A program made the position numbers and the translations under genes. Shown one piece after another: positions 16,206-21,837 of a DNA stretch of 21,843 bases. This DNA is from a virus. Position 1 is the first letter of the stretch, and every line of letters starts with the position of its first letter. Under the pieces are notes generated by a model. It was not told the origin of the DNA and searched no databases. It saw only the letters and a list, made by a program, of their open reading frames with translations. The stretch covers positions 1 to 21,843 of the IMG/VR virus record IMGVR_UViG_3300042868_004489; one strand, written 5' to 3'.

Positions 16206-16814
16206 ATGTACAGTCGCGAACAGATAGAAAGAGCAGTAAAAGCCAAAGGACACGTTTGGTTTGAAGATAAGTCAAACAAAGGCTACGATGTCAATATAGT
16301 AGGTGTACGTAACAATGCGCCAACGGTTGCTGATAAAGTAACCAATGTTTTTGACGATCACATTACGATTTCATTTAAGATCAATGGCGAATGGCAGTTT
16401 TTCTGTTGGTCGGCAACAGTTGATCCGGGTAAAAAAGGCGTTCAGCAATTTGGAAATAAGAAAGGTGTTGCAAGGCTTGTTCCAGGACAATACAGAGGTG
16501 CATACGCAATTGATTCACATGGTGGTAAATACACTGCATTATGCCAACGGTTACAGCCTGTAACGGTTTACCGTGATGCTGATCGAAATCTAACGTTTGA
16601 TGAAAGTAAGTTAGACACGGGAATGTTTGGAATCAACATACATAAAGCTGGGCGCGATTCGACATGGGTTGAAAATTGGTCAGAGGGTTGTTCTGTATTC
16701 AAACGATCATTGGACTTTGATGCGTTTATGAAAATAGTACAACAAGCACGTAAGATTTGGGGTAACAAGTTCACCTACACACTAATCGAATCAACAGACA
16801 TCAATGCCAACTAA
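16206..16814 (+). CDS. Endolysin candidate with His-Cys (L,D-transpeptidase-like) active site
   Basis: A 202-residue protein placed after the holin-like gene. The N-terminal ~50 residues are probably a small helical/strand region. The core contains ATVDPG (~70), VPGQYRGAYAID, QRLQPVTVYRD, then GINIHKAG with His146, and WSEGCSVF with Ser159, Gly161 and Cys162, then DFDAFM. Spacing His ... S-x-G-C and the strand pattern before it match YkuD-type L,D-transpeptidase folds, in which Cys is the nucleophile. In a lysis cassette such a fold would more likely cut peptidoglycan peptides than join them. No signal peptide is seen, so it depends on the holin for release. The last 11 bases overlap the next gene. 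The assignment to the YkuD-like fold is from motif reading only. Confidence 0.65.
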   Translation: MYSREQIERAVKAKGHVWFEDKSNKGYDVNIVGVRNNAPTVADKVTNVFDDHITISFKINGEWQFFCWSATVDPGKKGVQQFGNKKGVARLVPGQYRGAYAIDSHGGKYTALCQRLQPVTVYRDADRNLTFDESKLDTGMFGINIHKAGRDSTWVENWSEGCSVFKRSLDFDAFMKIVQQARKIWGNKFTYTLIESTDINAN

Positions 16815-17802
16815 TTCATTAAAGGCTAAGTTAGCGAAAGAATATTTACTCGCTTATCCAACAACGCCAACGCAAACAATTGCAAAGATGTTGTTTAATG
16901 ACAATCAAAAAGTGTTTTCCTCATTAGAAGATGCAAGAGGGGTTGTAAGGTATCACCGTAATGAACACGGAAGTAAAAACAAAAAAGCAATCAGCATGAG
17001 AACCGAAGACGAAAAAAAACAATCACAAGGTTGGAATAAACTACCTGAATCCGATTACGTTAAAGTTGATGATTATGTTATCCCAAAGGGTAACAATCGC
17101 GTTTTAATCCTAACCGACATACATTTCCCTTACCAAGATAATGAGGCTTTGAGCATTGCGCTGAATTACGGGCGCGAGAATAACTGTAACGCAATCATCC
17201 TAAACGGTGATGCAATGGATATGTACCAAGCATCACGCTTTGTAAAAGATCCACGTTTGCGTGATCTTGCCGGTGAGATCGAAATAGTGCGCGAATTCTT
17301 GGAGTTGCTTTATACGGAATTTAGTTGTCCTATTTATTACAAAATAGGAAACCATGAGGATCGATGGGAAACGTATCTCAAAACACAAGCACCGGCGTTA
17401 ATAGGCATTGAGGAATTCGAACTTCAACACATTCTTAGATTCGGTCAATACGGCGTTAACTTAGTCAAGTCTAAACAAATGATTCGATTGGGTAAATTAA
17501 GGCTGTTACACGGGCATGAATTCGGAATGAGTGTATTCTCACCCGTAAACGCCGCGAGAGGATTGTACACACGCGCAAAGGCATCCTCTGCAATAGGACA
17601 TCATCACGTTACATCTGAGCATTCAGAAAAAGACTTAGATGGCGAAGTGGTTACTACATGGTCGATTGGCTGTTTATGTGGCTTACAACCTGATTATCTT
17701 CCCTTCAACCGGTGGAATCATGGCTTTGCATTTGCTGTTATTGACGATAATGGAGGTTATGAATTTAGGAACTTGCGAATAATCGATGGCAAAGTGAGGT
17801 AA
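16804..17802 (+). CDS. Calcineurin-like metallophosphoesterase
   Basis: A 332-residue protein with the complete metal-binding set: D105-I-H107 in LTDIHFPYQD, G-D136 in LNGDAMD, G-N183-H184-E185 in KIGNHEDR, H236-G-H238 in LLHGHEFG, and the late G-H266-H-H268. The first ~95 residues are an extra N-terminal region with a helix-turn-helix-like start (KAKLAKEYLLAYPTTPTQTIAKML), which could bind nucleic acid. Such enzymes hydrolyse phosphodiester or phosphomonoester bonds with two metal ions; the substrate cannot be told from sequence. It overlaps the lysin gene by 11 bases, so it is made late in infection, and it is the last gene before the terminator at 17846. Confidence 0.88.
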   Translation: MPTNSLKAKLAKEYLLAYPTTPTQTIAKMLFNDNQKVFSSLEDARGVVRYHRNEHGSKNKKAISMRTEDEKKQSQGWNKLPESDYVKVDDYVIPKGNNRVLILTDIHFPYQDNEALSIALNYGRENNCNAIILNGDAMDMYQASRFVKDPRLRDLAGEIEIVREFLELLYTEFSCPIYYKIGNHEDRWETYLKTQAPALIGIEEFELQHILRFGQYGVNLVKSKQMIRLGKLRLLHGHEFGMSVFSPVNAARGLYTRAKASSAIGHHHVTSEHSEKDLDGEVVTTWSIGCLCGLQPDYLPFNRWNHGFAFAVIDDNGGYEFRNLRIIDGKVR

Positions 17803-17803
17803 T

Positions 17804-17819
17804 TTGCTTAACTTTAATA
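17804..17819 (+). promoter_or_regulatory. Near copy of the 3912-3927 element
   Basis: TTGCTTAACTTTAATA matches TTGATTAACTTTGATA at 3912-3927 at 14 of 16 bases. It lies one base after the stop of the phosphoesterase gene and upstream of the terminator. It may be a shared promoter or binding site, or coincidence. Confidence 0.22.
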
Positions 17820-17845
17820 GTCTGATTCGTGTTTTTCTTCGCATC

Positions 17846-17880
17846 GCCATCTCTTTTTAGGGGTGGCTTTGTTTTTTTTT
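17846..17880 (+). terminator. Strong intrinsic terminator ending the late operon
   Basis: GCCATCTCT (17846-17854), loop TTTT, AGGGGTGGC (17859-17867): a 9-bp RNA stem with two G-U pairs, then TTTGTTTTTTTTT. It separates the structural/lysis genes from the replication module. Confidence 0.9.
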
Positions 17881-17941
17881 CACATTTTTTTATCAATGTT
17901 TTCGCGGGTTTCAGCGATTTATCAAAAAATAATTCACATTT
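17879..17941. repeat. Two pairs of short direct repeats upstream of the early promoter
   Basis: TTCACATTT occurs at 17879-17887 and 17933-17941; TTTATCAA occurs at 17889-17896 and 17918-17925. All lie in the AT-rich stretch just upstream of the -33 element, where an activator or repressor could bind. The repeats are short and the region is AT-rich, so chance is possible. Confidence 0.3.
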
Positions 17942-17945
17942 ATTG

Positions 17946-17975
17946 TTGGTTATATCGAATTGTTATATACCTTTG
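17946..17975 (+). promoter_or_regulatory. Bacteroidota-type promoter of the replication module
   Basis: TTG (17946-17948), 19 bases, then TACCTTTG (17968-17975). This is a full match to the known Bacteroidota sigma consensus TTG-N19-TAnnTTTG. Transcription would begin near 17981, giving a leader of about 30 bases before the ATG at 18012. It is the only full match I found in an intergenic region of the window. Confidence 0.78.
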
Positions 17976-18011
17976 TAAGGTCAATAAGGCACAAACGAAA
18001 AACATAAACAG

Positions 18012-18173
18012 ATGAACACATTTTTATTTTTACTCACATCACTGATCTTCTTTATCGCCAAGCCGATGATTTGCTGGAGTTATTTTGCTAACTATATAGT
18101 TGCATACACTTTTATGATAATGGCAGTATTATCATTCTTGAATTACGTTGAATCTAAAATGAACCAAAGATGA
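18012..18173 (+). CDS. Small membrane protein, two spans, first gene of early operon
   Basis: A 53-residue protein with two hydrophobic stretches: residues ~3-16 (TFLFLLTSLIFFIA) and ~23-45 (SYFANYIVAYTFMIM and on), ending in a polar tail (VESKMNQR). It is the first gene after the promoter, with an A-rich leader before the ATG and no Shine-Dalgarno. Its TGA overlaps the next ATG. First genes of early phage operons often act on the host membrane or on superinfecting phages, but nothing in the sequence proves that here. Not recognised. Confidence 0.65.
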   Translation: MNTFLFLLTSLIFFIAKPMICWSYFANYIVAYTFMIMAVLSFLNYVESKMNQR

Positions 18174-18343
18174 ATATTTACGACATCGAATTGCGCCCTT
18201 GTGGGCATGGAGTTTACCGGGTTAAGGTAACAATGGAAAACGGTTACAAGGTTACTTTGATAGTTACCGACATGACCTTAATTGACGAGTATAAAGATGG
18301 CAACAAAGAGCCTTTAATTAACCACATAAACAACAAGTTATGA
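18170..18343 (+). CDS. Small protein, unknown function
   Basis: A 57-residue protein (MNIYDIELRPCGHGVYRVKV ... HINNKL). It has a beta-hairpin-like N-terminal half with a CGHG turn and a polar helix at the end. Coupled at both ends through ATGA overlaps, which argues strongly that it is translated. No family recognised; one Cys and one His near each other are not enough for a metal site. Confidence 0.65.
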   Translation: MNIYDIELRPCGHGVYRVKVTMENGYKVTLIVTDMTLIDEYKDGNKEPLINHINNKL

Positions 18344-18708
18344 AGCTAACTAACAAAACTTACAAGATCGTTTACTTAGACAACGATGGCGAACTATTCA
18401 CGGTGCGCAATAAGAACAACGGCAACGAATTCGATATTTACTTTTCAGCATTGGAATTTGACGCGTGGCTTGAAACAGAAGGTTACGAAGAAGATGAAAG
18501 CGAACAAGGTTACATTCAGATCAGCAAGTTAGGAATGTATCGAATGGTCGAAAACAAAGAAACGTTTAAAGAAAAGAAACACAAAGTAAGCGCAGACAAT
18601 GACTTTGTTTTGGAGTTATCGCGATACATTGCCGAAAGTTACAATTGGAACCAACACGCCCAAGCTGAACATGACTATTTAATTAACCTACAAAAAAACG
18701 AAGCATAA
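18340..18708 (+). CDS. Acidic small protein, unknown function
   Basis: A 122-residue protein. The first ~50 residues look like a small beta barrel or strand-rich domain (YKIVYLDNDGELFTVRNKNNG), followed by an acidic stretch (ETEGYEEDESEQG), and a C-terminal helical part (FVLELSRYIAESYNWNQHAQAEHDYL). Overlaps the previous gene by ATGA and the next by TAATG. Acidic small early phage proteins sometimes mimic DNA or block host enzymes; the charge pattern here is only mildly suggestive. Confidence 0.72.
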   Translation: MKLTNKTYKIVYLDNDGELFTVRNKNNGNEFDIYFSALEFDAWLETEGYEEDESEQGYIQISKLGMYRMVENKETFKEKKHKVSADNDFVLELSRYIAESYNWNQHAQAEHDYLINLQKNEA

Positions 18709-18932
18709 TGGAAAATCAAGAATTTATTAAAGATCTTTTATATATGACACCTGATGAAACCGTTAGAGGCGTTTTAAAGCGATTTAACGCACGATCTTTA
18801 GTTGGAATAGAGAAATACTCCACTACACTGGACAGAAACGATCTAACACGCTTAGAATGGCTTCAGCATTTACAGGATGAATTAATGGATGCGGTGCTTT
18901 ACATTGAGAAATTAAAACGTATAGGATTATGA
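18708..18932 (+). CDS. MazG-like small nucleotide pyrophosphohydrolase-type protein
   Basis: A 74-residue protein with RSLVGIEKYSTTLDRNDLTRLEWL followed by HLQDELMDAVLYIEKL. The E-x-x-D pattern in the last helix and the K-Y-x-T-T-L-x-R-x-D-L segment resemble small phage proteins of the MazG/all-alpha NTP pyrophosphatase type, which remove unusual or signalling nucleotides. The usual first ExxE metal site is not obvious and the protein is shorter than full MazG domains, so it may be a subunit-sized or inactive relative. Coupled to neighbours on both sides (TAATG, ATGA) within the replication operon, which fits a nucleotide-pool role. Confidence 0.65.
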   Translation: MENQEFIKDLLYMTPDETVRGVLKRFNARSLVGIEKYSTTLDRNDLTRLEWLQHLQDELMDAVLYIEKLKRIGL

Positions 18933-19027
18933 CAGCAGATTTTGCACTATTTACCGTATTATTTACATTAGGTGTTCTGGTAGGGTTTTATTTAGGCATG
19001 AAATTTTGGGATCAATTTAACAAGTGA
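18929..19027 (+). CDS. 32-residue single-span membrane peptide
   Basis: Starts at the ATG that overlaps the previous stop (ATGA). The peptide MTADFALFTVLFTLGVLVGF continues to YLGMKFWDQFNK: one transmembrane helix of about 22 residues with G-x-x-x-G spacing (GVLVG) and a short polar end. Its length, hydrophobicity and coupling support real translation. Function unknown. Confidence 0.55.
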   Translation: MTADFALFTVLFTLGVLVGFYLGMKFWDQFNK

Positions 19028-19032
19028 ATCAG

Positions 19033-19203
19033 ATGAAAACAAGAAAACATAAACACATCACATTACCAATTACTAAGGTCATGGAATGGTGGAGAAAAGG
19101 GCATACTTCAGAGGGTGCAAAGGGTGGATCATTTAACTTAGATCTGTATTTAAATTATTGTGTAGCAAGGGAGAATTATGAAGATAGGAAAAAAGTACAA
19201 TAG
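19033..19203 (+). CDS. 56-residue basic protein, unknown function
   Basis: A small basic protein beginning MKTRKHKHITLPITKVMEWW, with RKGHTSEGAKGGSFNLDLYL in the middle and a charged end. It starts five bases after the previous stop and overlaps the DnaA-like gene by 26 bases. The Lys/His-rich head and paired Trp could bind nucleic acid, but I do not recognise the family. Confidence 0.58.
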   Translation: MKTRKHKHITLPITKVMEWWRKGHTSEGAKGGSFNLDLYLNYCVARENYEDRKKVQ

Positions 19204-19597
19204 ACCAAAGCTAATGGACAGCAACGTCAGAAAAGTAAGGAATGCAACACGCGTAATCGAAATGTACGGTTTAGCCGGTAAAAGTAGACTTAGAACGACT
19301 GTATATAGACGAGCCTACATGATGGCTAAACTTCGGCAAATAGGATGCACGTTTGAAATGATCGGTGAACTATTTAATAAAGATCATTCAACGGTTGTAT
19401 ATTCGGTCAAGAATCACGATTACTTTGTCAAGATGAACGACCTGACATATAAGTTAGCGGTTGAGCCAGTAAAGACTACGTTTAAGATCATGAATCAGGA
19501 GGTACAGTTAAATATATACAGCGATGTGTTAAGTTGCTTAGACTTTAACGATTTGCTTTTGATCAAAGAAAAAATACATAACGGGATGTACAATTAA
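19178..19597 (+). CDS. DnaA domain IV-like DNA-binding protein
   Basis: A 139-residue protein. Residues ~43-80 match the C-terminal DNA-binding domain of DnaA: an arginine/alanine-rich helix (RRAYMMAKLRQIG), a second helix (TFEMIGELFNK) and the signature D69-H-S-T-V73 followed by VYSVKNH. In DnaA the DHxTV stretch contacts the DnaA box. There is no AAA+ domain, so this is a stand-alone DNA binder and not an initiator ATPase. The basic N-terminus (NRPKLMDSNVRKVRNATRV) may add DNA contacts; the C-terminal ~45 residues are not recognised. Unusually for this window, AAGGGAG (19167-19173) stands four bases before the ATG, a proper Shine-Dalgarno distance. It lies just before the replication initiator, so an origin-binding or transcription-control role is plausible. 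Confidence 0.72.
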   Translation: MKIGKKYNRPKLMDSNVRKVRNATRVIEMYGLAGKSRLRTTVYRRAYMMAKLRQIGCTFEMIGELFNKDHSTVVYSVKNHDYFVKMNDLTYKLAVEPVKTTFKIMNQEVQLNIYSDVLSCLDFNDLLLIKEKIHNGMYN

Positions 19598-19610
19598 ATT
19601 TGTATATTTG
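19595..19610 (+). promoter_or_regulatory. Two adjacent TAnnTTTG boxes
   Basis: TAAATTTG (19595-19602) and TATATTTG (19603-19610) lie back to back at the stop of the DnaA-like gene and directly before the stem structure at 19611. Each fits the Bacteroidota -7 consensus, but no TTG is seen at the proper distance upstream, so transcription from here would need an activator or would be weak. Confidence 0.45.
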
Positions 19611-19677
19611 TAGAGAGGGTTTGCGGAGGCATCCCAGTAAAAAGTTTCACACACTTCTTTTCCCTCTCTATTTTTTT
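19611..19677 (+). terminator. Terminator-like stem with 42-base loop (leader RNA or attenuator)
   Basis: TAGAGAGGG (19611-19619) is the exact complement of CCCTCTCTA (19662-19670), followed by seven T. The arms are 42 bases apart, far more than in an ordinary terminator, so the element could be a short non-coding RNA, an attenuator, or a leader whose folding is controlled. It fills the gap between the DnaA-like gene and the replication initiator gene. Confidence 0.6.
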
Positions 19678-19701
19678 AAGTGTGTGGTTTAAATAAGTGT
19701 G
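19648..19701 (+). promoter_or_regulatory. Alternative RNA pairing upstream of the initiator gene
   Basis: CACACACTT (19648-19656) is the exact complement of AAGTGTGTG (19678-19686). A second copy of AAGTGTG at 19695-19701 can pair with CACACTT (19650-19656) and ends four bases before the ATG at 19706. Either pairing places CCCTCTCTA in its loop and so competes with the stem at 19611-19670. Confidence 0.5.
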
Positions 19702-19705
19702 ATAA

Positions 19706-20365
19706 ATGAACGGATACAATCTTCTAAGGGATTGGTTTAATTTTAAATTTGCCAACCCATCAAAAACAAAAGCAAGTCATTCTGATTTTTATTGTTATTT
19801 AATTGATCGTTGGAATCGGTTAGGTCAAAAACAAGAATTTGGTTTACCTACTTCCGTAACTATGGAGGCACTTGGTATAGGATCATACAATACGTATAAA
19901 AAAACATTGAATGATTTGATCGAATTTGGTTTTGTTACAATCGTATCTGAAAGCAAAAATCAACACCAAAGTAAGATTATTGCTATATCAAAAAATGACA
20001 AAGCAATTGACAAAGCACTTGACGAAGCAAATAACAAAGCAACTGACAAAGCAACTGACACCATAATAAAACAAAAGAATAATAGAACAAAAGAAAGGAA
20101 TTTGTTATTCGATAAGTTTTGGGTTATGTACGGAAAATCGGCTGATAAAAAAAAGTGCATGGATAAGTTTATCCTATTATCAGATAGTGAAATTGATTTG
20201 ATCTTTGAAACGTTGCCAATCTATTTGCTTAAAACACCTGATGTTCAGTATAGGAAAAATCCTTTGACTTACATAAACGGCAAATGCTGGAATGATATTG
20301 ATCTAAACAACCCGCAGATACCAAGCAATCCGTATAACTTACCTCCCGTTGTTTGGGAAGGTTGA
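19706..20365 (+). CDS. Replication initiator / helicase-loader-type protein
   Basis: A 219-residue protein. Residues ~1-90 form a winged-helix-like DNA-binding region (SVTMEALGIGSYNTYKKTL, then LIEFGFVTIVSES). Residues ~97-120 are a low-complexity linker of repeated KA-x-D/N units (AIDKALDEANNKATDKATD). Residues ~130-205 match the C-terminal part of phage replication proteins that I recall from Bacteroidota (FDKFWVMYGK, IYLLKTPDVQYRKNPLTYINGKCW), a DnaD-like or helicase-recruiting module. It is followed by the helicase gene, as lambda O is followed by P. Its likely role is to bind the origin and bring in the helicase. The linker DNA is itself a repeat array (see 19996). No Shine-Dalgarno; the ATG has an A-rich leader. 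Confidence 0.72.
   Translation: MNGYNLLRDWFNFKFANPSKTKASHSDFYCYLIDRWNRLGQKQEFGLPTSVTMEALGIGSYNTYKKTLNDLIEFGFVTIVSESKNQHQSKIIAISKNDKAIDKALDEANNKATDKATDTIIKQKNNRTKERNLLFDKFWVMYGKSADKKKCMDKFILLSDSEIDLIFETLPIYLLKTPDVQYRKNPLTYINGKCWNDIDLNNPQIPSNPYNLPPVVWEG
19996..20055 (+). repeat. Five tandem 12-bp repeats, origin candidate
   Basis: Units at 19996, 20008, 20020, 20032 and 20044 follow TGACAAAGCAAY with few changes: TGACAAAGCAAT, TGACAAAGCACT, TGACGAAGCAAA, TAACAAAGCAAC, TGACAAAGCAAC. A sixth unit begins as TGACA at 20056 and then decays into an A-rich stretch (to about 20100). The array lies inside the initiator gene in the linker between its two domains, as iterons do in the lambda O gene. Confidence 0.7.
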
Positions 20366-20378
20366 TAAATTAACAGAT

Positions 20379-21362
20379 ATGTACAAAAGATTATCAGACG
20401 TAAACAGTCAAATGAACGAAATACGTCAAGTAAAAAATGTTCGGGGCAAATCTATTGGATGGGATTGGGATATGTTACCCTTTACAATTAAGGAGGGTTG
20501 TACAACTTACATAGGTGCTGCCCCAGCATCCGGTAAAACGGAACTTTGGTTTGAGTTTTTAATCAACCTTTCATGCATACACGGTTGGAATCATGTTGTG
20601 TTTTCACCTGAAACTGGTAGTGCTGCCGAAATATACGCTGAACTATGTTATAAGTACATTGGTAAACCTTATTCGATTGGTCACAATTCCATGACACAAT
20701 CTGAACAAATACGCGCTGAACATTTCATAAATGAACATTTCATTGTGATTGATCCAATTGATGAGGATTTAACATTGCAAGGGTTTTATAAATTGGTTGA
20801 TGAGATCGAACGAACGCATAATATAAACATCCATACAACCACAATTGATCCTTGGAATGAATTAACCGAGGAATATATCCAAAGTGATTTAGGCCGCGAA
20901 GACAAATATCTTAGTCGTATTTTAGGAATTGCAAGAAAGAACGCGCGTAAAACAAATAGGCACAATTGCATAATAAATCACGTTCGCGATCAACCAATGG
21001 TACATGGTAAAACAGTTGTAGGTACTGAGATCAGTTATTTTCCAATACCAACGGCGCGTGATTTTGCCGGTGGGCAAGTATGGTTTAGAAAAGGACTATC
21101 TGTATTGATCCCTTGGCGACCTCCTTACGGATTGCCAAATGAGGATGGAAGTTGTGCAGAAAAAAATGAAGTACATTTGAAAGTTGCAAAGAGTAAACCA
21201 AAAGGCGTATCAAAAAACGGAACATATCGCTTATTTTTGGATGTTGAACGGTATCAATATTATATGATCGATTGGAAGGGTAATAGAATTTATGCGAATA
21301 GATCACATATACAACCAACTCAAACAACACTAAACCACATAGTCAAAGATTGCCCATTTTAG
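20379..21362 (+). CDS. DnaB-type replicative helicase, RecA-fold domain only
   Basis: With the ATG at 20379 the protein has 327 residues; a TTG at 20349 would add ten but overlaps the previous gene. Walker A is G46-AAPASG-K53-T54, and the Walker B strand is IHTTTIDPWNE with Asp157. A later NHVRDQP segment is in the place of the DnaB-family motif that senses nucleotide or carries the basic finger. The usual DnaB N-terminal primase-binding domain is absent; the chain begins with only ~30 helical residues before WDWDMLPFTIKEG, which matches the start of the RecA-like domain. It probably forms a ring that unwinds phage DNA after loading by the initiator encoded just upstream. An RecA/RadA-like recombinase is the main alternative. 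Confidence 0.78.
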   Translation: MYKRLSDVNSQMNEIRQVKNVRGKSIGWDWDMLPFTIKEGCTTYIGAAPASGKTELWFEFLINLSCIHGWNHVVFSPETGSAAEIYAELCYKYIGKPYSIGHNSMTQSEQIRAEHFINEHFIVIDPIDEDLTLQGFYKLVDEIERTHNINIHTTTIDPWNELTEEYIQSDLGREDKYLSRILGIARKNARKTNRHNCIINHVRDQPMVHGKTVVGTEISYFPIPTARDFAGGQVWFRKGLSVLIPWRPPYGLPNEDGSCAEKNEVHLKVAKSKPKGVSKNGTYRLFLDVERYQYYMIDWKGNRIYANRSHIQPTQTTLNHIVKDCPF

Positions 21363-21421
21363 TACTAAATTAGACCTAAAAAAATCAAGTAAATAAAAAC
21401 ACGAATTATATACATGAAATT

Positions 21422-21721
21422 ATGATTGAAGAACTAGAACACTTACTCGCGCAGACATCAACAAGCGCAATTATCGGTAGCATTAAACACGAATTAGATA
21501 GGCTAAAAACAGTTGATGAGGACAAGGCAAAGCCATTCATTGATGGAAGTAGTAAACACTTGGAAAGCATGAAGCACGTATTATTACATTTGATGATATG
21601 CGAGAAAGAAATACGCAACCTTATAAGCCAAAACTACAACTTACATAGGGAAAATATGGAACTGTCAAGAAAAGTAGAACAGTTGGAAATAATGAATAAT
21701 AATCTAATGAATGGCATATAA
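21422..21721 (+). CDS. Coiled-coil protein, unknown function
   Basis: A 99-residue helical protein (HELDRLKTVDEDKAK; then EKEIRNLISQNYNLHREN and KVEQLEIMNNNL). The C-terminal ~40 residues are a regular coiled coil. It starts 59 bases after the helicase gene; that gap is AT-rich and holds no structure I can see. Not recognised. Confidence 0.72.
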   Translation: MIEELEHLLAQTSTSAIIGSIKHELDRLKTVDEDKAKPFIDGSSKHLESMKHVLLHLMICEKEIRNLISQNYNLHRENMELSRKVEQLEIMNNNLMNGI

Positions 21722-21727
21722 CGTATG

Positions 21728-21837
21728 GTGCTTTGCGAAGGCGGGGCTTTTAACCACTAAATTTAATTAAAAAGATGAATGATATATTTAACGAAAATGT
21801 TCCTTTGAAAACGGAAACGCCCGCTTTTGCAAAGCAC
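21728..21837 (+). promoter_or_regulatory. 18-bp RNA stem bracketing a start codon
   Basis: GTGCTTTGCGAAGGCGGG (21728-21745) pairs with CCCGCTTTTGCAAAGCAC (21820-21837). As RNA all 18 positions pair, two of them as G-U. The 74-base loop contains the ATG at 21775. The right arm is codons 16-21 of the new gene. Confidence 0.6.

Noticed and set aside
17803-18011. Attachment site, tRNA or integrase remnant in the largest gap
   Set aside because: The gap holds a terminator, short direct repeats and a promoter; I saw no cloverleaf, core repeat or coding remnant.
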